Shown one piece after another: positions 4,633 through 9,414 of a DNA stretch of 9,414 bases (the first letter of the stretch is position 1; each line of letters starts with the position of its first letter). A program made the position numbers and the translations under genes. A model generated the notes under the pieces. The model was not told the origin of the DNA and did not search any database. It worked only from the letters and a program-made list of their open reading frames with translations. The DNA is taken from the NCBI GenBank assembly GCA_025997715.1, contig BNUY01000124.1, positions 1-9,414 of the forward strand, written 5' to 3'. The DNA is from Spirochaetia bacterium (GTDB lineage: Bacteria; Spirochaetota; Spirochaetia; Treponematales; Breznakiellaceae).

Positions 4633-6117
4633 GTGAAAAAATATATTCTGTGTTTTGTACTATCATGTGGCGCGGCGTTCTTCCTCTATGCCCAGGACGC
4701 CCCCGCTGCTGGGGAATCTGTCGGCCTTCAGGATGTTGTAGCGGCGATGGAGGCGGATATCGAGGCCTTAGCGGCCGAAACGGAATCCCCGGAAGCGGTA
4801 AGTGCGGTTGATGCGGCGCCTGCGGAAACACCCGTAGAAGCCGCCGCACCGGAAAAGAAACCCAATGGGTTTAAAAACTTCATGTCCACCGTTGGGCGGG
4901 GGTTTGTCGCCTTTGGGAAGGGGACGGTGAAATATCTGAACAACCCGGAGGTAAGCACCAGACATAATGAACCCCGCCGGAATGTCGAGTTTACCTTAAT
5001 AAATGCCGGCATGGGTTTTGCCAATAACCTCATCACCACGAAAGATATATTCCAGGAAACGATTGTAATCGACCTGGAGGAGTATATATCCCGGATTCCG
5101 GAGAAAGGGTTTATGGGCTTAAATGCGGACCTTGATCTGAGCGTCCTGGACTTTAGGTTTAACTCAAAGAAAAAGGGCTGGGGTTTTGGTCTCTCCCCGG
5201 TGCATATTAACGGCGGCGTTGACATCCGGCTGCCCCGGAGTCTTCTGGACATGGTTGCAAACGGGAACGGGGGCGGAAGCAATGTCTCCGATGACTTTAT
5301 CATTTCCGGCTCAGTATTCTATTCGTTTGACGCCAGTTCCCATTTTGATATCAAGGTTGCCGGGAAGCCGCTGCGCATCGGCGTCGATCCGAGTTTCTAT
5401 ATCCCCCTGTTGTATATTCCCAAATCAACCGTTAGGTATACCTTAAATACCGAAGACTCTGTTCACGGTGAACTGGACGGTAAGTTCAACGTGTATACGC
5501 CCATCGACATCTCAGGCACTATTGACGCGGGCACTATTATGTCATCCGGGGGGGTCGATTTTTCCCTCAGCGCCGAATATCCCCTCTTTACCCGGCTTGA
5601 TGTCGGTACTTCGATTGGCCATATTCCCCTTGTTCCCGCCAGCTTAGGCTATGGTATGGAAAGTACGCTTAAAGGGGACATTGATATTAAAAATATTGGT
5701 GACGGTATGAAAACCTATCAAAACCTGGATTTTAGTGAATTTGGTGAATTACCGAAAGAATATGTATTCCGGCCCCTCCGCGTTGATTTTTACACCCTGT
5801 ACCGGCCCTTAAAAAGCGACATCATAACGATAAAACCAAACATCGGCTTTACCGTGCCGATGAACGGATTGGATGCGTTTTTTAACGGCGCGCTTGAGGT
5901 TCAGTTCCATATTGGTAAGTTTATGCCCGGATACCTCTTTAACGCCTACCTGAGTACGGGGGCCGAAGAAGGGTTCTGGCGGCACAGTATTGGTATGCAG
6001 CTTAACCTGCGGGCATTTGAGTTGGACATTGCGGCTGTAGCAAAATCCCAGGACTACCTGATGAGCTACCAGGGTAGTGGTATGGAGCTTTCAATGGCAA
6101 TGAAATTCGGCTGGTAA
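4633..6117 (+). CDS. Predicted outer-membrane beta-barrel protein, first copy
   Basis: A 494-residue exported protein. It has a type I signal peptide (KK at 2-3, hydrophobic 5-18, probable cut after LYA at 20), then an Ala/Glu-rich segment (about 21-77) that looks flexible or helical and may act in the periplasm. After residue 110 come alternating polar/hydrophobic strands rich in Gly and aromatics, ending MAMKFGW at 488-494. A terminal aromatic after a strand is the usual outer-membrane barrel signature. It is paralogous to the protein at 7388, sharing YIPLLYIPKS (256-265), DVGTSIGHIPLVPA (323-336), FRPLRVDFYTLYRP (379-392), ITIKPNIGFTV (398-408) and SQDYLMSYQGSGME (472-485). Start is GTG 4633 because AAGGGAG (4619-4625) lies 7 nt upstream, overlapping the previous stop. 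Family and substrate unknown; a porin or transport/assembly role is possible. Confidence 0.85.
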   Translation: MKKYILCFVLSCGAAFFLYAQDAPAAGESVGLQDVVAAMEADIEALAAETESPEAVSAVDAAPAETPVEAAAPEKKPNGFKNFMSTVGRGFVAFGKGTVKYLNNPEVSTRHNEPRRNVEFTLINAGMGFANNLITTKDIFQETIVIDLEEYISRIPEKGFMGLNADLDLSVLDFRFNSKKKGWGFGLSPVHINGGVDIRLPRSLLDMVANGNGGGSNVSDDFIISGSVFYSFDASSHFDIKVAGKPLRIGVDPSFYIPLLYIPKSTVRYTLNTEDSVHGELDGKFNVYTPIDISGTIDAGTIMSSGGVDFSLSAEYPLFTRLDVGTSIGHIPLVPASLGYGMESTLKGDIDIKNIGDGMKTYQNLDFSEFGELPKEYVFRPLRVDFYTLYRPLKSDIITIKPNIGFTVPMNGLDAFFNGALEVQFHIGKFMPGYLFNAYLSTGAEEGFWRHSIGMQLNLRAFELDIAAVAKSQDYLMSYQGSGMELSMAMKFGW

Positions 6118-6124
6118 TGAGAAT

Positions 6125-6151
6125 CCCCGGAGCATTTAGCAAGCTCCGGGG
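6125..6151 (+). promoter_or_regulatory. GC-rich hairpin between the two modules
   Basis: CCCCGGAGC (6125-6133) pairs perfectly with GCTCCGGGG (6143-6151) around a 9-nt loop. It starts 8 nt after the stop of the barrel gene and ends 1 nt before the GGAGG of the next gene. A run of six T follows only after 9 more bases, within the Shine-Dalgarno spacer, so it is a poor intrinsic terminator. It may stabilise the upstream mRNA 3' end, define a processing site, or partly terminate and so lower expression of the second module. Confidence 0.65.
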
Positions 6152-6152
6152 T

Positions 6153-6166
6153 GGAGGATCTTTTTT
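6153..6166 (+). promoter_or_regulatory. Shine-Dalgarno leader GGAGG with T6 spacer
   Basis: GGAGG (6153-6157) is 9 nt before ATG 6167, and the 14-base sequence through the T-run is the same as that before the gene at 2821. Confidence 0.8.
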
Positions 6167-7375
6167 ATGCGTAATAAGGTATATGCCATTCTTACCGGGA
6201 TACTCTGTCTCGGTATCGTGCTTGCCTGCGAATTCCCGCAGACCATCTCCGTCAAAGGTTCCCCGGAGCTGTATCTTAACCTGGGCAACCCCTTTAAGGA
6301 TGAAAATATTCTCAAGGGTCTCCTTGGCGATGGGTTTGATGGTTTGATAGGTACCACGGGCGGCGGAACTTTCTATAAATATATGGCCGACCCTGAGTCA
6401 AACCCCCCTGCTAGTCCAATTGATACCACTCCTCATGTTCAGACCTTTTTAATCAGCTTCCCCTTAATTGAACCTAGACTTGTACCTGATATCGTGCCAA
6501 CAATTCCTATGCCGCCGGTAATTACGGACCTGAAATTACACGAGATTCCGGAGTTCTTTGGAGGGGATGTTGATTTTGCCGATATCCCTGCATACATATT
6601 TATGAGCGGATTCACCCCTACCAGCAGATTGAAGCTTACCTGGAGTGTGGGGTTAGGTGGAATTGAGTATACTCTCCTGGATGATGAGATCAAGTACGAC
6701 CCCCCCAACAACAAATTCTTCATCACCAACCTCGCTGATAATATAATTCACACGACAACTCTTCCTATCCCAGGTGCACCCTGGACGACTCCGGCTGTTC
6801 CTACTCAGCCAACCCTCCAGCTCGAAGACGCATTTAACCAAAAAGACCCTGTCACCCTGCACATTTACATCACCGGGTCATTCGTGGGCGGCGCATATGC
6901 CAGAGCCGATCTCGTTATCAAGTTGCCATTAAAGTTTACCTCTTCCTCCACAGAGCCGGATGCGGTCCTTAATGGCGTACATTATTCCAAACTGGATATG
7001 GAGGGTATGTCTGATGATGATATATTCGGCAGGGGAGATGGCGGCGACAGCACGAGTGACCTCTTCGACCAGTTGGATTCTGTGGGAATTGATATTAATG
7101 ATGTTCAGAACACCCTTGTTCGCGGTATGTTTTTGGGCGTATTAAAAGAGGGAAGCCTCAATAACGCAGTATCCTTAAACCAGGGAAATCCCGTTCCTAT
7201 AACAATCCCCGCTGATGACCTGAAACCTCCTTTTACCATGGGGATCTTTGTGCAAAAAGGCGGGTCTGCCGAACCTTTTGCCATAATGCCCACCGTAGTT
7301 GGTGAAGATCCAAAGTTTGTTTTTAAGTTAGCCGTAAGCGCCAAAACCAAGCTGAACATCCCGGTTATTAAATAA
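6167..7375 (+). CDS. Predicted lipoprotein, second copy of the module
   Basis: The 402-residue product has the same kind of lipoprotein signal as its paralogue at 2821 (MRNKVYAILTGILCLG, then IVLAC with Cys at 21). The mature start EFPQTISVKGSPELYLNLG aligns with DIPQHVKVKAKPSLRVPLG. Other shared blocks are FADIPAYIFMS (136-146), ARADLVIKLPLKF (245-257), an Asp-rich loop (MSDDDIFGRGDGGD, 281-294), RGMFLGVLKEG (319-329), and a final strand region FVFKLAVSAKTKLNIP. The acidic loop could bind a divalent cation, but there is no canonical EF-hand. The paralogue has about 200 more residues. The gene follows the hairpin by 15 nt and precedes its barrel partner by 12 nt. It is likely anchored in the outer or inner membrane, facing the periplasm or surface; function unknown. 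Confidence 0.85.
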   Translation: MRNKVYAILTGILCLGIVLACEFPQTISVKGSPELYLNLGNPFKDENILKGLLGDGFDGLIGTTGGGTFYKYMADPESNPPASPIDTTPHVQTFLISFPLIEPRLVPDIVPTIPMPPVITDLKLHEIPEFFGGDVDFADIPAYIFMSGFTPTSRLKLTWSVGLGGIEYTLLDDEIKYDPPNNKFFITNLADNIIHTTTLPIPGAPWTTPAVPTQPTLQLEDAFNQKDPVTLHIYITGSFVGGAYARADLVIKLPLKFTSSSTEPDAVLNGVHYSKLDMEGMSDDDIFGRGDGGDSTSDLFDQLDSVGIDINDVQNTLVRGMFLGVLKEGSLNNAVSLNQGNPVPITIPADDLKPPFTMGIFVQKGGSAEPFAIMPTVVGEDPKFVFKLAVSAKTKLNIPVIK

Positions 7376-7387
7376 GGCGCGGTCTGA

Positions 7388-8833
7388 ATGAAGAGACTTC
7401 TCCTGTTTTTACTTGCCGCATCCCTGGTGTGGGGCTTATCCGCGCAGGATTTGGGTGAACTTGCCGCGAGGCTTGATGCGGAAATTGCGGCGGAGGAAAC
7501 CATGGGGGCGGATCCAGAGCTTGCCCCTGCCCCACCGGAAGTTCAGGGTGACACGGTAGAAAAATTGGAGAAAATTGCGGCGGAAAGTGCAGAAATAGCC
7601 GAAGAGGCCCAGGATCAGACCCAAGATCAAAAGGAAGAGAAACCGGAGAAAAGGGATATAGTGGGATATTTCACCAACCCGGCGGCCACCGAGCATAACA
7701 AAGCCCTCCGGCTCGTTGAAGTTGGGTTTGATATAAAGGCGGGTTTTGGAACCGGCCTTATCGGTGTGTCGGAAATTCTCAAAAAGGACCTTGTCATTGA
7801 CCTGGATGACAAGTACGACAAGATAGGGAAGAAGGGCGTTGGTATGGGCGCCAATCTTGCCATCCACCCCTTTTATGTGAATGTCAATGTCCCAAAGATA
7901 GGGATGGGTTTTGGGCTGTTCACCAATGTCGACGGCCGGTTTGACCTTACCTTACCTAAGGATTTATTTGGTCTTATTGCTAAAGGGAATAGTGCGGGCG
8001 ACCATAACCCGCATGGTAAAATCCCTGTTTCCGGCGCTGTTTTTGCGGAGGCGGGTTTAAGCTGGCATGGGACTTTGCTGGAGGATAAGCTGCGGATCAG
8101 CGCTGCCTCGGCCTACTATGTTCCGCTAATATACGTTCCGAAATCCAACCTTGCGTATAAACTGGAAACCAGGGTCGACGGTAGTTTATATGTGGGCGTT
8201 GTCGGCGCCATGGACCTCTATACTGTTTTGAATAACCCTTCAAGTATTGGCGGGGGTGGCGATCTTTCCTTGACCGGTGAATATGCCCTCTTCCCCATTA
8301 TTGATGTGGGCAGCACGATTAGCCATATCCCTATTGTTCCCGCCGTCTTGACTAACGGTAAGAAGTTTACCGTTACGGGGGATATAATAAATACTCCCAG
8401 CCTTTTAAGCGATGGAATTGGCGAAACGAAATTCGGCGGCGAAGAGGGCGAATCAATTCCCGACCGCATGGTGGTACGTCCTATGCGCTTCGACTTTTAC
8501 GTTCTGTACCGGCCCTTCAGAAAGGATGTGCTGACCATTAAGCCGAGCATTGGGTATACCGTTTTAAACCCCAGCGAGGAAACTTACTTTAACGGTGTCC
8601 TTGAAATCCAGCTTCATGCAGGCAAGTTTAACGCCGCCATGCCCGGCTACATCTTTTTCCTCTACCTGAATACCGGCGTTGAGGAGGGCTATTGGCGGCA
8701 CAGGCTGGGATTTGCCCTTAACTTCCGCGCCGTTGAACTGGATTTTGAAGCGGGATTAAGGTCTCAGGATTATCTGAAAAGCTATCAGGCAAGCGGCGTG
8801 GAAATTGCCTTTGGAATGAAATTTGGGTGGTAA
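7388..8833 (+). CDS. Predicted outer-membrane beta-barrel protein, second copy
   Basis: A 481-residue paralogue of the 4633 protein. The signal peptide (KR at 2-3, hydrophobic 4-18) probably cuts after LSA at 19. Residues about 21-88 are Glu/Ala/Gln-rich with heptad-like spacing (LGELAARLDAEIAAEE, EKLEKIAAESAEIAEEAQ) and could form a periplasmic coiled coil. From about 105 the chain alternates Gly/aromatic strands to the terminal FGMKFGW. Blocks shared with the first copy are YVPLIYVPKS (244-253), DVGSTISHIPIVPA (306-319), VRPMRFDFYVLYRP (363-376), LTIKPSIGYTV (382-392), YWRHRLGF (435-442) and SQDYLKSYQASGVE (459-472). The ribosome-binding site is weak (TAAGG at 7373-7377, 10 nt before ATG), so translation may be coupled to the gene 12 nt upstream. 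The N-terminal extension is the least conserved part between copies. Function unknown. Confidence 0.85.
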   Translation: MKRLLLFLLAASLVWGLSAQDLGELAARLDAEIAAEETMGADPELAPAPPEVQGDTVEKLEKIAAESAEIAEEAQDQTQDQKEEKPEKRDIVGYFTNPAATEHNKALRLVEVGFDIKAGFGTGLIGVSEILKKDLVIDLDDKYDKIGKKGVGMGANLAIHPFYVNVNVPKIGMGFGLFTNVDGRFDLTLPKDLFGLIAKGNSAGDHNPHGKIPVSGAVFAEAGLSWHGTLLEDKLRISAASAYYVPLIYVPKSNLAYKLETRVDGSLYVGVVGAMDLYTVLNNPSSIGGGGDLSLTGEYALFPIIDVGSTISHIPIVPAVLTNGKKFTVTGDIINTPSLLSDGIGETKFGGEEGESIPDRMVVRPMRFDFYVLYRPFRKDVLTIKPSIGYTVLNPSEETYFNGVLEIQLHAGKFNAAMPGYIFFLYLNTGVEEGYWRHRLGFALNFRAVELDFEAGLRSQDYLKSYQASGVEIAFGMKFGW

Positions 8834-9209
8834 GAAATTGTTACGTAACGTAGGGATCTTTTTTTATGTTATTTCGCTGTCACTCCTCGCCGGCTGTGCA
8901 AGCTATTGGAATAGTGTCCGGGACTGGTGGGATTTCAGCCCGCCGGAGGTGCACCGTATTGATTATACTGCGGTGTTAACACGTACCGAAGATGATCACT
9001 ATATTTTACGGTATGACGGCATTTATCGGGATCAGGAATTTCATGATGAACTATCCGCACCTACATTAGAAGAATTATTAGCCATGATGAGTCAAAATAC
9101 CGCTTATTTTGATAAGGCTTCTATAGAGACGGTTCGTGCCAAGGCCGCCCTTCTTCCCTTCCCGGATTTAACGGCGAAGCGCATCGCCGAAAAGGAGTCC
9201 AACCCATGA
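8823..9209 (+). CDS. Small predicted lipoprotein downstream of the barrel gene
   Basis: The 128-residue product carries a lipoprotein signal: basic KKLLR at 4-8, hydrophobic 11-22, and a very good lipobox SLLAGC with Cys at 25. The mature part is about 104 residues, with an aromatic start (ASYWNSVRDWWDFSPP) and a strand-rich middle (IDYTAVLTRTEDDHYILRYDGIY). The end is charged and helical. There is no in-frame ATG near the start. TTG 8823 overlaps the barrel gene by 11 nt. TTG 8838 is an alternative with GGGTGG 7 nt upstream and a 4-nt gap, but it leaves a shorter basic region. It is not clearly related to the two larger lipoproteins. Close packing suggests co-translation and a role in the same envelope assembly; function not recognised. 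Confidence 0.75.
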   Translation: MGGKKLLRNVGIFFYVISLSLLAGCASYWNSVRDWWDFSPPEVHRIDYTAVLTRTEDDHYILRYDGIYRDQEFHDELSAPTLEELLAMMSQNTAYFDKASIETVRAKAALLPFPDLTAKRIAEKESNP

Positions 9210-9367
9210 CACTAAAACACCGTTACCTTACCCTATGCCTCCTTGTGTCATGCGCAGCATTTTCGGCATATGCCCAGGAAGAAGAAACCGTGGAGAAGGA
9301 GAACGGCGTATATACGGACATAGTGCCGTCAATGGATACAAACAACCTATTTTCGGTTTCAAGATGA
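9206..9367 (+). CDS. Short exported product, possibly a gene broken by two stops
   Basis: ATG 9206 overlaps the previous stop (ATGA), with AAAGGAG (9191-9197) 8 nt before it, so this start is well supported. The 53 residues are a type I signal peptide (MTLKHRYLTLCLLVSCAAFS, cut probably after AYA at 23) and about 30 mature residues (QEEETVEKENGVYTDIVPSM onward) ending at TGA 9365-9367. The next codon is TAG, and the same frame then reads VRFDLGMYSSGRYQ to the window end, which looks like a barrel strand. The gene may be a nonsense or frameshift mutant of another exported envelope protein whose remainder lies beyond the window, or a true small periplasmic peptide. Confidence 0.6.
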   Translation: MTLKHRYLTLCLLVSCAAFSAYAQEEETVEKENGVYTDIVPSMDTNNLFSVSR

Positions 9368-9414
9368 TAGGTAAGGTTTGATTTAGGAATGTATAGCAGC
9401 GGAAGATACCAGGC

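Noticed and set aside
4728..5303. A 191-codon open frame on the minus strand inside the first barrel gene
   Set aside because: It lies antisense to a strongly supported gene, has Ser/Ala-rich composition expected of the complement of that gene, and shows no ribosome-binding site or domain.
7436..7867. Minus-strand open frame of 143 codons inside the second barrel gene
   Set aside because: It is antisense to the barrel coding sequence, is composed of a patchwork of hydrophobic residues without a recognisable family, and has no upstream signals.
8840..8849. Palindrome GTTACGTAAC at the junction of barrel and small lipoprotein
   Set aside because: A 10-bp perfect palindrome, but it lies within the start region of a coding sequence with no promoter elements around it, so a regulatory role is not supported.
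8866..8868. ATG start for the small lipoprotein
   Set aside because: This ATG follows a leader-like GGATC plus T-run but is out of frame with the SLLAGC lipobox; the frame it opens has no signal peptide.

Overview
The window most likely comes from a spirochaete, probably a Treponema of the termite-gut or oral type. This is inferred from protein style: lax lipoboxes, lipoprotein genes paired with porin-like genes ending in Phe-Gly-Trp, TTG/GTG starts, and a tail sequence that resembles a family I remember as abundant in Treponema. No marker gene fixes the species.

The left part (1 to about 2660) is a mobile-DNA scrapyard. Bases 2-145 are an open frame that looks like the end of a transposase. 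They abut a 5'-truncated group II intron (about 141-1348). This keeps a reverse transcriptase/maturase reading frame lacking its first RT blocks and any visible endonuclease domain, followed by a well-formed catalytic domain V and a domain VI hairpin. The intron runs directly into the 3' part of a gene (1349-1960) resembling the Rpn/PD-(D/E)XK 'recombination-promoting nuclease' families of Treponema. The C-terminal tail of that gene has been copied downstream: a 245-bp-offset copy at 1981, another near 2229, and a short remnant near 2632. Each of the three main copies has a Shine-Dalgarno sequence and ATG at the start of the tail. The best explanation I can offer is an intragenic small protein, like the RpnS antitoxins known from E. 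coli, that has become a free-standing duplicated ORF.

Bases 2503-2820 hold no convincing gene. They contain a pyrimidine-rich tract, the tail remnant, a small direct repeat, and a candidate promoter with an overlapping palindrome.

The right part (2821-9367) is a tightly packed, same-strand cluster that looks like one operon for the cell envelope. It is a duplicated two-gene module, lipoprotein + predicted outer-membrane beta-barrel (2821-4620 + 4633-6117; 6167-7375 + 7388-8833). Both copies have the same 12-nt gap between partners and nearly the same ribosome-binding leader before the lipoprotein. A 9-bp GC-rich hairpin sits between the modules. A small third lipoprotein (8823-9209) and an exported 53-residue product (9206-9367) follow with overlapping or near-overlapping ends. 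The last ORF is closed by two adjacent in-frame stops and then stays open in the same frame to the window edge, so it may be a broken longer gene. The functions of the envelope proteins are unknown to me. The pairing suggests each lipoprotein works with its adjacent barrel in the outer membrane.
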